From: Reticulitermes lucifugus
Lineage: Eukaryota; Arthropoda; Insecta; Blattodea; Rhinotermitidae
DNA: 20,458 nucleotides
Reading direction: 5' to 3'
Assembly (NCBI GenBank): GCA_026260175.1
Contig: JAKCWW010007682.1
Span: forward strand, 4,997-25,454
Translations under genes and position numbers: made by a program
Shown here: positions 1 to 7,499 of the stretch, in pieces
How positions within the stretch are numbered: the first letter of the stretch is position 1
Layout of the letters: every line of letters begins with the position of its first letter
Notes under the pieces: model-generated
Told to the model about the DNA's origin: nothing
Database searches by the model: none
The model's input: the letters and a program-made list of their open reading frames with translations, nothing else

Positions 1-53
<53 letters not shown>

Positions 54-64
54 TACACACACAC
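1..64. repeat. (AC)n microsatellite
   Basis: A pure AC dinucleotide run of about 50 bases starts at the window edge. A short interruption (AAAT) follows and then a further AC stretch to about 64. The true array probably extends beyond the window. It is a simple repeat with no other visible content. Confidence 0.97.
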
Positions 65-299
65 CATGGATGTATACCTATCATAAGCCCACTTTTTTCC
101 CATAAGAAAGGACTGTAATTTAAAATCTTTTAACGACTGGCTTGTTGTGGGACGAAAGTCGTTTATCGCATCAAGTTCTTGTTTCCTTTTGAAATGAAAT
201 TTATTTCTAAGTTGAGAATAAAAAAATCATTGCGATGTAGCCTTTAGAACTCGGGAGGTATCATCTTCAATTCCCATCTTGTAACTTTGGCCCTCCCTA
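65..299. other. intergenic, nothing recognised
   Basis: This is AT-rich unique-looking sequence between the microsatellite and the first coding-like relic. I see no open frame of note, no tRNA-like box and no inverted repeat in it. Confidence 0.5.
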
Positions 300-735
300 A
301 TGTTAATTATGGAATGCCTGCCTAAAATGAGTATTTCCAACTTCTGGGATGCGAACCGTGTGATCTGGTCGAAGTTTATCGACTTGTCGGAGGAATGTAC
401 TGCTTCCATCTTTAGGATTGGAAAAATTATACCAGACTACACATCATCATATTCCAGAAGACATTGCGTTTATAATTACAGTCTTGACAACCTGAAAACT
501 CGAATATCTCAAAATTGGTCACGGTTGCAGTCACTGCCATGGGTGTTTCATAAAGTGACTAACTATGTATTGGACGATGACTGGGGTTGGATTTCCCCGA
601 AGAAGCAGCGATTTTTTCGCTGTTACTTTCACACTGACACTTTGGCCGACCTACACATCTGTACAGTGGAGAACAGGGACTCCTTGTCTGGAAGAAAGAC
701 GGATGGATGGTGAAACTAACCACTCACCAGCATCA
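300..735 (+). pseudogene. decayed coding-like dispersed repeat
   Basis: A 137-residue frame runs from 300 to 713. Around residues 23-40 it reads KFIDLSEECTASIFRIGK, a phrase I recall from abundant dispersed repeats translated from cockroach and termite genomes. A neighbouring frame near 450-475 reads HIPED, and the first frame then has LDNLKTRIS; in the remembered repeat these follow each other in one frame, so a frameshift is likely. The distal part (about 530-713) is open but unfamiliar. No start context, splice signals or neighbouring exon support a host gene. The best reading is a broken mobile-element or repeat fragment. A real but unknown small gene cannot be excluded. The family link is from memory and not tested. 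Confidence 0.35.
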
Positions 736-1429
736 TATTGTGTCAGTGCCTCCACACTCCCTTTAATTTGAAACTGTAATTAATTTGATGCGTAATGAAG
801 AAGGTCGAATATATTAACAGCGTTTTAAATATTTCAATTGACACTGCCGCCATTCTTGATTCTAAGCCAGAAGGATCTCACACCTCTACTCTGTCTGATT
901 TCTATTTGGAAAATTTGCATTTTCACGCATTAATCGGCTAGTCTTTGTCCCTCCAAGAACATGACGGAGTAGTATTTCTGATGAGCTATAACTGTCTCCT
1001 CCCAAATCTACAACCACTCACCATTTATGATAATATCCCCATTCGTTTGACACATAAAATGCATGTAGTTGGTATTCCGTCATGAAATAACCCAACAGTT
1101 AGTCATATGTCTGTCCTTGTGCAAAATTTTAATCCGCTGTTTGAATGTTTCTACCTTAGAAGTTCATCTGTCTTTTGTATTTGAATAGAAGGGCTTCAAG
1201 AAGTGCTAAGTTCGGAGTTTTACAAAGATTAGTAACTTAATGGCTATAATTTTGATGTCTGTAACTGAAAAGACACACTTATAGCTCGCTGCTGAGTTGT
1301 GTTGTGCTTCAGGAAATGTTGCCAGGCACGTGCGGACATTTGTAAACTGTGAGCTGGTGACAGTACTGAGGCTGGGTTTCCGGTACAATCAGGGTCTCGA
1401 AGAATCTGTCAGCGGAACAAGACCAATGT
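736..1429. other. intergenic, nothing recognised
   Basis: This is AT-rich sequence with only short accidental frames on both strands. I found no tRNA-like boxes, no inverted repeats and no similarity to other parts of the window. Confidence 0.5.
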
Positions 1430-1680
1430 TAAGAAGGAAACAGAGAAAAAAGTTGTAAAAAGAACGAAAGAGAAGAGATTAAGAAAGAAGAATGTATGGA
1501 GTTAGAAATACGAAGTGAATGAAGGATGGAAAAGAAAACATACTAACAGGATAAAAGGGGAGAGAAAATGAAAGAAGTATAGAAAGAAATAAAGAAATTA
1601 AGATCGGAAGGAAGGAAGAAAGAGGAAAAGACAAGAAAAAGAGGATTAAATAGAAAAGAGAATCTGAATTAAATGACACA
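1430..1680 (+). repeat. purine-rich (GA) low-complexity tract
   Basis: About 250 bases are strongly enriched in A and G on the plus strand, built from irregular AAGAAAG, GGAAGGAAG and GAGAAAA units. The opposite strand therefore gives an artefactual open frame rich in Ser, Phe and Leu. A similar shorter tract lies at 2612-2670, directly beyond a SINE end. This looks like a decayed GA/GAAA simple repeat and carries no gene. Confidence 0.8.
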
Positions 1681-1699
1681 AACCAGTGTGACTGTAACT

Positions 1700-1805
1700 C
1701 TTCTACATTTTGTAATAATTTGATGGCCTAAGGATGACCACTAAGGTCGAAACACGTAGCAGTATCTAAAGTGGTTACTCTAAACTTTAAACTTTATTAA
1801 AGTTA
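1700..1805 (+). mobile_element. hammerhead-bearing retroelement relic (PLE-like)
   Basis: At 1728-1766 the plus strand reads CTAAGGA, then T, a GACC/GGTC stem (1736-1739 with 1745-1748) with the 5-base loop ACTAA, then GAAA (1749-1752), CACGT, A and GC. This is the order of a type I hammerhead: CUGANGA box, stem II, GAAA, minimal stem III, cleavage base, stem I. Stem II is perfect at four pairs. The CUGANGA box has G5 changed to A, and stem I retains only two pairs, so this copy is probably inactive. The flanks (to about 1805) are AT-rich with a TTTAAACTTTATTAAAGTT segment. The Penelope-like assignment is inference from the ribozyme type. Confidence 0.5.
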
Positions 1806-1911
1806 TGAAGAAGAGTAATAACTATGAGACAAGGCAAAAGAGGGAGAAAAACATGAAGGACGAGAAACAAAGATAGGAAGTGAGACAATGTAAAAATACT
1901 GGCAATACACG

Positions 1912-2412
1912 TTTAAACGTAACATTGAGGCTCTTTCGCGAAACTACTGTTGCCGTGGAAAAGCAGTAAGTATTACATATTCTGTTCGTGTCTGTAGTTT
2001 TAGTTATCCGGTATGCCAAGCACATGCGCCCAATTATATTGCGATTTGTGGCCTGTCTGGCTCTACCTTATTTTTTCATATTATCTCACAAATGGCACGA
2101 TTTTCGGGAAAGAGTTATTCAATATAAAATGTGTGTTTTGGTTTCCTCTACAACTTTTGTCTGAAACAGTTCTCATTCTACGCCAAAACGCAGCAAGATA
2201 TCATAAATACATAGGTCTTCATGTAAAGCACCCATCATTCTTTTCAGATTGTAATCAAACTTGAATTTTTTAGAAAACCCCTCAAATATCAAATTTTATG
2301 AAAACCCGTCCAGTGGGAGGCGGGTAGCTCCATAGAGACAGACGGGCGGACAGACGGACGTGACGAAGGTAACAGTCAATTCTCGCAATTTTGGCCATGC
2401 GACTAAAAAAGT
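1912..2412 (+). repeat. dispersed repeat family 'tail', copy A
   Basis: About 500 bases align collinearly with 15361-16190. Shared blocks include ACGTAACATTGAGG at the start, AGTTATCCGG, TCTCTACAAC, AGGTCTTCATGTAAAG and the block AACCCCTC..ATATCAAATTT..ATGAAAA..CCGTCCAGT. The end carries a GACAGACGG-type motif near 2335-2360. The block with a CCGTCCAGT phrase followed by GACA repeats resembles 3' ends of arthropod non-LTR retrotransposons, but I see no reverse-transcriptase coding in it. Frames inside (for example 2013-2264) are not preserved in copy B and are probably accidental. Confidence 0.7.
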
Positions 2413-2615
2413 AACTGTAAAATTGTCTCTGCCCTCGCCATGAAGGCGTTGAGGGGGGAGTCGAGGTAAAACTGTAAGCGTTATTAAAATAGGCTATAGC
2501 CAGTGGTGAGTGGTCACCATCACGCACCGGCTGCTTTACGCCCTGGAAAGAGCCCCGGACTCATTTAATAGGTGGTTGCGTGGGCCTCAGAGCCGGTCTG
2601 GAAGTTTTCGAGGGG
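2405..2615 (-). mobile_element. SINE-like element, family S1, truncated
   Basis: On the minus strand the copy holds the family's central block: CCAGACCGGCTCTG, then a GAGTCCGGGGCTCTTTCC segment, GTAAAGCAGCCGG, a GTGACCAC motif, and a tail with CTCCCCCCTC, GCCTTCATGGCG and AGAGACAA. The same series occurs at 13265-13490 and, more diverged, at 3083-3355, 4480-4590, 9475-9600 and 19395-19640. No tRNA-like head is visible here, and the 5' end runs into a purine-rich tract (to about 2670). The open frame covering 2282-2527 is incidental. Confidence 0.7.
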
Positions 2616-2679
2616 AAGAAAGAGAAAGAAGCGAAGAAAGAGAGAGGAAGAAAAAGAAAAGGAAAGAATAATATAAATG

Positions 2680-3075
2680 TCTTAGTTATGAACCCCAACT
2701 TTACTAGGCATAAACATGAAACGGGAATACATTCATTAATTCTGTGGTGATTTGTGGTGATATAGACGTGTGCTGTGATACCGACCTCATTAGAGCAACT
2801 GAATGATTGCTGGCAACTGGGTCGGAGTCCGTGCGGAGGCGTCATAGCCACAGTTTCGTTTCTGAAACGCGAGGTGAACCCACACAAATGAGAAATGAGA
2901 TTGTGATACCGTGCTAACACGTCGGCCAGTTGTGCACGTCTGGTATGACACACTGGTGATGACGGGTGGCAGGGAAGTGTTGTGTCAGCTTGTCCAGTAC
3001 ACGTTCCCTACGCACTGAACTGGGATTTAAACCGGGTCTTCGTCTCGGAGGGGTTTGGAATATTTATAAACTTGT
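2680..3075. other. intergenic, nothing recognised
   Basis: Nearly 400 bases of moderately GC-containing sequence without recognisable gene or repeat. The minus-strand frame at 2561-2953 has no familiar motif and is Pro/Phe-rich because it crosses the purine tract. Confidence 0.45.
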
Positions 3076-3082
3076 ATTCGTA

Positions 3083-3355
3083 GGCCGGAATAGCGTAGTC
3101 AGTAGCGACTCGCTACATGCTGAACGGTCCGGGGATCGAATCCCAATGATGGAGAGATTTTCCGCACCCGTTCAAGCCGGCCCAACCAGGCTCCTATATC
3201 TGCCTGAGTACCTGGCCTTTCGCGGGTGTAAAGCGGCCGGGGCGTGGCCTTAACCACCCATGCCCATCTATGGCCAAGGTTAAAGAAATAGTAGAGCTAT
3301 ACATCTAATCTCCCTCTGTGCCTACTTGGCACGTTATAGGGTAAATTTTAATTCA
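3083..3355 (+). mobile_element. tRNA-derived SINE, family S1, with head
   Basis: The element opens with an RNA polymerase III-type head. The A-box-like TAGCGTAGTCAGTAGCG lies at 3091-3107 and the B-box-like GGATCGAATCC at 3133-3143. A body follows with GCCGGCCCAACCAGGC, GAGTACCTGGCC, GTAAAGCGGCCGGGGCGTGG, CTTAACCACC, AAGGTTAAAG..AGTAGAGCTATAC and a CTCCCTCTGTGCC tail, ending in a TAAATTTTAATTCAC segment. The body matches 19395-19640 in the same order (GCGGCCGGGGCGTGGCATTGACCACC there). This is the most complete member of the family in the window. A nearby frame (2966-3253) is incidental. Confidence 0.8.
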
Positions 3356-3359
3356 CTTT

Positions 3360-3890
3360 AAACTTGTATTCAGGTGGTTCCTGAATCGGATCTGTGCCTG
3401 GTGCCGGACATCCTGGCCTGTTCTTTTTTTTTCAGTCCCTCCGCCCTGCTTCTTGTTCCTTTCGCCATCCATAGTCATCGTTTCATTTTAGCCGAAGCCG
3501 AGCATCTCGGCGCCCTACCACACAGCTTAATGAGTGCACGCGGCTTTCCTTTCCTAATATTGAGGATAAAAATTAAACCAGCATGGTAATGCAGAAACAT
3601 TTGCAGTGCAGATTTTTCGTGCTGATTCATTTGCACTGCTAATTGATAATTCCCACTGAAACCCCCCGTTGTGATGTCACTCACAAACGAAGCTCTGTTG
3701 TATCCATGGAAACTCCGGATGTGATGCCTCTCACAATGACCTATCGTAAGAAGGACAAGTGGGTAACGACGGAGACACGGTAACCATAGACAGCCGGATG
3801 TGTCTCAATTACTCAATCAGTAACTCAGTCATACCAAGGGCAGAATACAAGTATGTACTGTATATGTATATATACAAATCTAACCTATTT
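3360..3890. other. intergenic, weak internal duplication
   Basis: No gene is recognised. The T-rich run ending TTTTTTTTTCAG near 3424-3435 resembles a splice acceptor but has no supporting exon. Around 3667-3745 two short similar segments (GTGATGTCACTCACAA and GTGATGCCTCTCACAA, about 50 bases apart) suggest an old local duplication. Confidence 0.4.
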
Positions 3891-3896
3891 ATGGAT

Positions 3897-3960
3897 GTAG
3901 ATATTATTATTATTATTAGTAGTAGTAGTAGTATTATTAGTATTAGCATTATTACTGTGT
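3897..3960. repeat. trinucleotide microsatellite (ATT/AGT)n
   Basis: A run of ATT units changes into AGT units and back to ATT with interruptions. It lies just upstream of a truncated SINE head. Such trinucleotide runs are common A/T-rich SINE tail derivatives, but no body is attached here. Confidence 0.85.
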
Positions 3961-3967
3961 TGCTACC

Positions 3968-4008
3968 AGAGCCGGGGTAGCGCAGTCGATGTCGTGCCTG
4001 CAAACCCC
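3968..4008 (+). mobile_element. truncated tRNA-like SINE head
   Basis: The segment GAGCCGGGGTAGCGCAGTCG begins a tRNA-like A-box region, followed by TGTCGTGCCTGCAAACC. Sequence identity to a SINE then stops at about 4008, before any B box. It is a 5' fragment resembling the start of the 3083 element, probably cut short by the AT-rich insert that follows. Confidence 0.55.
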
Positions 4009-4330
4009 CAATTTAAAAAATTATTATTTTCATTTAATTACCAATTAAATGCGCTTACAATATGTGATACAATAGTCACTTTACTCCAACATGTTTCGGC
4101 ATTACCATGGCATAACCAAGGAATACATGCCAGGTTTGAAAACATTAAGAGTAAAATGGATTACAGCTATGAATTTCGCAACCATCAGTACATACTGCTG
4201 CAAAAACCACTTTGTATATAGATAACATGTGTGAATTAGTATTGTACATAAAAGTATTATAACATATTTAAATGCAAAATATTAAAAATGTAAAATATAA
4301 TTAGATATAATATACTGAGTTGTGGCAGTA
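4009..4330 (-). mobile_element. hammerhead-bearing retroelement relic (PLE-like)
   Basis: On the minus strand, 4097-4083 reads GAAA, CATGT, T, GGAGT. Plus-strand TTTACTCCAACATGTTTCGGC here differs at one base in 21 from the start of the 19692-20319 foldback (TTTACTCCTACATGTTTCGGC). The AT-rich flank (4009-4080, with ATTATTATTTT and TTAATTACC) also resembles that element's TTATTATTATTACC outer flank, and 4220-4330 shares its TGTACATAAAA-type AT-rich composition. The upstream half (CUGANGA box, stem II) is too decayed to pair. Only one arm is visible. Confidence 0.45.
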
Positions 4331-4479
4331 CGTATTCTATCATCTATTGTAATCCTCGGACCAACGTGGGCTGTGTCTCTGTATGACAAGCTGGATGATG
4401 TGTACGGGAGGCAGCAGAGTAATTGAAAACTTTAACTAAAACTTTAAAATTAACTTTAAAATTCAAAGTCATTTTTTGA
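4331..4479. other. short intergenic stretch, nothing recognised
   Basis: Contains an AT-rich stretch with repeated ACTTTAA and AACTTTAAAAT words at 4425-4465, but no gene or known repeat. Confidence 0.4.
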
Positions 4480-4590
4480 TTTCCGGCAGGGGAGGTTTTC
4501 TCTTTCCGAAAGCGTTCAGACCGGCTCTGCGGTTATCAAATCTCCTGCTCAGCGGGTACCAGGGTGGACTTTTCCGGGAATAAAATATAT
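4480..4590 (+). mobile_element. SINE-like element, family S1, internal fragment
   Basis: The plus strand carries AAGCGTTCAGACCGGCTCTG, then CTCCTGCTCAGCGGGTACC and GGACTTTTCCGGGAATAAAA. These correspond in order to the minus-strand copy at 13265-13490 (GCGTCCAGACTGGCTCTG, GATACCGGG, TTTCCCGGGGGTAAAA). Head and tail are missing. Confidence 0.55.
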
Positions 4591-4670
4591 ATATACTTCA
4601 ACTATTTAAATAGTCTGATAGCATATGATGCAAGATGTACACGTGACATTAAATCCAGTTTACTATAGCA

Positions 4671-5168
4671 AAAGCAGCATTCAGCCAGAAGAAGACTCTT
4701 TTCACGAGCAAGTTAGGCCTAAATTTAAGGAAAGAAACTTTTAAATTTCTACATTTGGAAAACAGATTTGTATGCTGCGGAAAATTGGGACACTTTGGGA
4801 AATAGATCAGAAATACGTGGAAAGTTTTGAAATGTGGTGCTGGAGAAGGATGGGGAAGATCATTTGGACCGATCGTGTACGAAATGAAGAAGTAACATAC
4901 AGTCAATGAAGGAAGGAACATTCTGCACACAATAAAAGGTAGGAAGGCTAACTGGAGTAGTCACATCTTGCGTAGGAACTGACTTCTAAATCACGTTATT
5001 GAAGGAAAGATAGAAGGGATGGGAAGACGAGGAAGAAGACGTAAGCAGCTAGTTGATGACCTTAAGGAAAAGAGGAAATCCTGAAACTTGAAAGAGGAAG
5101 CCATAGCTAGAGATAGGAACTGGAAACTCTTCCCTTTGAATTGTGAAGAAGACGATAAACTCTTATAG
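4671..5168 (+). pseudogene. LINE family B reverse transcriptase C-terminus, broken
   Basis: This is the distal end of a non-LTR retrotransposon ORF2 (endonuclease-reverse transcriptase). Read across three or more frames it gives AAFSQKKTLFTSKLGLNL, then IDQKYVESFEMWCWRRMGKI (from 4802), IIWTDRVRNEEV, NILHTIKGRKANW, SHILRRN, HVIEGKIEGMGRRGRRRKQL, DDLKEKRKS and LKEEAIARDRNW. The series FEMWCWRR, RxxNEEV, RKANWxxHILRRN and GRRGRRRKQLLDDL is a familiar order for the post-polymerase region of insect LINE proteins. Frameshifts lie near 4745 and 4800, and stops follow VTYSQ, HILRRN and KRKS, so it is non-functional. The minus-strand frame 4649-4930 is its shadow. The natural C-terminal end of the same family appears at 20400-20458 on the other strand. 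Clade assignment (RTE-like) is uncertain. Confidence 0.85.
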
Positions 5169-5197
5169 GAAGCAAGGAATTGTGTTAAGAATGAAGA

Positions 5198-5300
5198 CTT
5201 ATAGGGTGTGCGTGTATGTGTGTGTTTGTAATGTGTAGTAATAACTAACTAACAAACTAGCTGACCAACCAACTAAGTAATTAACTAAATAACTACTAAC
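5198..5300. repeat. degenerate (TG)n and (AACT)n simple repeats
   Basis: A TG-rich run (GTGTGCGTGTATGTGTGTGT) is followed by irregular AACTAACTAAC and CAACTAAGTAATTAACTAAATAAC units. They separate LINE family B from the 3' end of LINE family A. They may be remnants of the target site or tails of these insertions. Confidence 0.75.
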
Positions 5301-5309
5301 TCAGTGGTG

Positions 5310-5366
5310 CATAGTCCTTATTGAGAAGCTAACCAGTCGTCAGCTTCTCAAGAAATTTCCCACATT
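5310..5366 (-). repeat. LINE family A 3' UTR with hairpin
   Basis: Directly after the stop codon on the minus strand comes a short untranslated end. It contains a perfect 8-bp stem (plus-strand GAGAAGCT at 5323-5330 and AGCTTCTC at 5342-5349) with an 11-base loop. The same tail, AATTTCTCGA..AGCTGA..GACC..TTAGCTTCTC, follows the family A copy at 17510-17853, and a decayed form lies at 6465-6500. A conserved 3' hairpin in a LINE could be the reverse-transcriptase recognition structure; that role is inference. Confidence 0.7.
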
Positions 5367-5774
5367 TTATGGAACCTTAATGTTTATTACCGCATTTACC
5401 AGAGCCCGCCATCTGTCCGTATCCGGAGCCAAATCATTCCAGTCTATGCCACGCCATTCCACTTCTTGGAGATCCATTTTAACACTATCCTCCCATCTAC
5501 GCCTATGTCTTCCAAGTGATCTCTCAGGTGTCCCCACAAAAACCCTGTATGCACCTCTCACCTTCCCCACACGCCAGCCCATCTCATTATTCATGATTTA
5601 ATAACCCTAATAATATTTGGTGAGGAGTACAGATCATGAAGCTCCTCTTTATGTAGTCTTCTCCACTCCCCTGTTACCTTGTCCCTCTTAGGCCCAAATA
5701 TCTTCCTCAGCACCCTATTCTCGAGCACGCTCATCCTATGTTTCTCCCTCAACGTGAGAGAACAAATTTCACAC
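5367..5774 (-). pseudogene. LINE family A reverse transcriptase C-terminus, broken
   Basis: This is the C-terminal end of a non-LTR retrotransposon ORF2. From 5774 downward the minus strand encodes CEICSLTLREKHRMSVLENR, VLRKIFGPKRDKVTGEWRRL, HKEELHDLYSSPNII and RVIKS, then hits a stop. After a one-base frame change it continues with [50 protein letters not shown] and ends KVP at a natural TAA (complement of 5367-5369). The motifs LRKIFGPKRDxVTGEWRxLHNEEL, RRRWEDxxKMDL and DRWRALV are the typical tail of an abundant insect (cockroach/termite-like) LINE. The polymerase domain itself is missing, so the copy is 5'-truncated, as is usual for LINEs. The plus-strand frame 5380-5601 is a shadow. Confidence 0.88.
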
Positions 5775-6464
5775 CCATAAAAACAAGAAGAAAAATTATC
5801 ATTTTGTATATTTTAATCTTTATATTTTTGGTTAGCAAATGTACAGTAATACCGAGAAGTTAATGTCTTCCTTAAACTCTCGTCTCGTCACTGAAGTACT
5901 TACGGACTCAGTTCGTGAGTGATTAGCTAAGTGCTGTTTGATCTCTTCCTCATGTTTCCAGTTATTTTATAGAAACCACGAAATACAATCATCATAAGTT
6001 AATATCCGTGCCGGTTTCAGAGGCATCTTCTCTTCGGAACCACACTTAACCCGGTTCTTATACACGAACCTTCTTTAATCCGTTATAAATCAATGACGAA
6101 CACGAATTTTATGGACGCGTCAGATTTTCTTCAAATTCTGCGTGAACATCATGCTAGTGGTCGTTACCATTTTTACACCCTTATCTTTCCTCCGTTAAGA
6201 ACTCCGCAACACAGATGTCAGTCCTTATCGAATGTATATAGACCTATCTTAAGGAGAATGAAAGTGTGACAGTGAAGGATGAATTGGACAGGACGTGGAT
6301 GGCAGTCAGCCATGGCTGATTTTAAGTTAATAACTTAGCTCTTATATCTTGTGGGACAGAATAAAAGAAAAAAGATATCAGGATTGCGACCTTATGGAGA
6401 AATGATTCTGTTGAATTTCAGCAGATTAAATAAAACTACTAATGAACGCAATTAACACGATGGT
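5775..6464. other. intergenic, nothing recognised
   Basis: Nearly 700 bases without a recognisable gene, tRNA-like box or long inverted repeat. A short sequence at 6241-6330 gives a brief open reading (LKENESVTVKDELDRTW) with no known match. Composition is similar to the rest of the window. Confidence 0.45.
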
Positions 6465-6735
6465 CCTTCAGAAGCTGACAGTCGCTTATATAGTCAAAAT
6501 ATATACGTTTTTTGTGGAACTGGATTCTTCTTTACCGTATTCACGAGAGCCCACCACTGGGCCAGTTAAAACTGTTGCACACGTTCACATGCCATTTTTC
6601 AGGGGCTAGTTTAATAATGTCCTCTTATGTATTCATAGGCATTTTAAAGCAAAGCCTTCACTATACTGGTCTGGACAGGCCCTTGTCGTTCCAGGAGCTT
6701 TAGGCTCCCAGAATTTCTAGAAAATCGGCACATGA
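6465..6735 (-). pseudogene. LINE family A C-terminus, strongly decayed, 3' part
   Basis: On the minus strand a family A copy can still be traced. Near 6630-6530 it reads EDIIKLAPEKWHVNVCNSFN and then, after a deletion, WALVNTV; this corresponds to the intact order [28 protein letters not shown]. Downstream the 3' UTR survives as GTTCCAC..GACTGTCAGCTTCTGAAGGA, matching the tail of the copies at 5310 and 17915 but without the first half of the hairpin. Its upstream portion lies at 6925-7085, beyond an inserted SINE. This is an older copy than the other two. Confidence 0.65.
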
Positions 6736-6739
6736 ATAT

Positions 6740-6920
6740 ATAAACAGAAATGAGTACCCCCCGGTACTCATGTGTCTTTATAGGCTGAGTCGAATCTAGG
6801 TCCACAGTGCGGCCGGAAGGATTAAGTCAATGCAAACTCCCAATGACTCCATCGGGAATGGAACCCGCGACCGTCCGGCTTATACAGCATTGTCTCAAAC
6901 AACTGCGCAAACGCGTGCCC
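6740..6920 (-). mobile_element. tRNA-derived SINE inserted in LINE family A
   Basis: On the minus strand a tRNA-like head reads GCGCAGTTGTTTGAGACAATG (A-box region, about 6910-6890) and a B-box-like GGGTTCCATTCCCG lies at 6867-6853. The body follows: TCATTGGGAGTTTGCATTGA, CTTAATCCTTCCGGC and, near its 3' end, a GAGTACC/GGTACTC inverted repeat at 6753-6770. The body phrase resembles a common insect SINE (GGGATTTTCATTGATTAATTCCTCTGGC type, from memory). It separates two parts of one LINE copy, so it inserted later. Frames 6822-7025 and 6830-7012 are incidental. Confidence 0.65.
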
Positions 6921-6924
6921 CGAA

Positions 6925-7085
6925 ATGGTACTGTACCTTTCCTTTAGACTGTCCAACGAAGAGGGAGTATGAATTTTTTCCTGTCGCATATGGTGAAGAG
7001 CGCGCAATCTGAAGCTCCTCATCATGTAGTCGTGTCCATACTCTTGTCATTTCCTCCTTATGAGCTCTCTGTTCTCAGAAACCAC
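6925..7085 (-). pseudogene. LINE family A C-terminus, decayed, 5' part
   Basis: On the minus strand 7085-7000 reads HKEEMTRVWTRLHDEELQIA followed by RSSPYA, matching KRDEVTGEWRRLHNEELHDLYSSPNI of the better copies. The nucleotide match to plus-strand 5635-5690 (GAAGCTCCTC, ATGTAGTC, CTTGTCATTTCCTCCTTA against GTTACCTTGTCCCTCTTA) is direct. Sequence between about 6925 and 6975 is too diverged to assign residue by residue. Together with 6465-6735 this forms one interrupted LINE relic. Confidence 0.6.
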
Positions 7086-7089
7086 CGTT

Positions 7090-7331
7090 AATTAAAAACG
7101 GTAGAATAGATTCGAGGAAACAGGAGAAAATTAGAATGAAGAACATTTGGAAGTCATTACGATTGTCGTGTTACTTGTTTCCGTTGTTCACCTCACACCC
7201 GTGTTTCTTCTGCTGCAGTGCTGACAGGAGGTCGGGTTGTGACGGTAGCTGAAATGAGAGCAGAGCCCTCCAATCACCGGTCTCAACTTATGACACAGAA
7301 AAAACAAATTTTATATTTTTCAAAAAAACAT
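7090..7331. other. short intergenic stretch
   Basis: No feature recognised apart from A-rich and T-rich runs at 7297-7335 that lead into the palindrome. The plus-strand frame 7218-7451 crosses into the palindrome and is accidental. Confidence 0.4.
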
Positions 7332-7496
7332 TTTTTCAAAAAACCAACCAATGCACATACAATGTCACTATTTATTTTAGTTAACACTACCCCTACATAT
7401 GTTTCTTCGTCCAGTAAGGACCGAAACATATGTAGGGGTAGTGTTAACTAAAATAAATAGTGACATTGAATGTGCATTGGTTGGTTTTTTGAAAAA
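7332..7496. repeat. near-perfect 74-bp palindrome (foldback) with hammerhead half
   Basis: Arms 7332-7405 and 7423-7496 are inverted copies with one mismatch in 74 positions and no indel; the spacer is 17 bases. The inner arm end is GAAACATATGTAGGGGTAG. The spacer holds a GTCC/GGAC stem (7409-7412 with 7418-7421, loop AGTAA) immediately before CGAAAC, so the plus strand shows stem II, GAAA, a possible AC/GT stem III with an ATAT loop, a cleavable A and GGGG. The CUGANGA box is absent because the mirror arm begins there. The outer end contains CCAACCAATGCAC, like CCAACCACTGCAC of the 19692-20319 element, so they are likely related. Confidence 0.9.
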
Positions 7497-7499
7497 TAG

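Noticed and set aside
1479-1679. 66-codon Ser/Phe/Leu-rich minus-strand frame resembling a membrane peptide
   Set aside because: It is the complement of a purine-rich low-complexity tract.
3083-3150. tRNA gene
   Set aside because: No acceptor stem can be formed, and the body is shared with other repeat copies in the window.
3424-3435. splice acceptor (T run then CAG)
   Set aside because: No downstream exon with coding character or homology; such T runs are frequent here. The same applies to the T run at 16455-16474.
3809-4003. 64-codon minus-strand frame with a hydrophobic Ile/Leu core
   Set aside because: It is the translation of a trinucleotide microsatellite.
4009-4330. Complete foldback like 19692-20319
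   Set aside because: Only one arm-like segment could be found; no inverted partner lies within several hundred bases.
7218-7451. 77-codon plus-strand frame
   Set aside because: It runs into the 74-bp palindrome; the reading is not supported by any motif.
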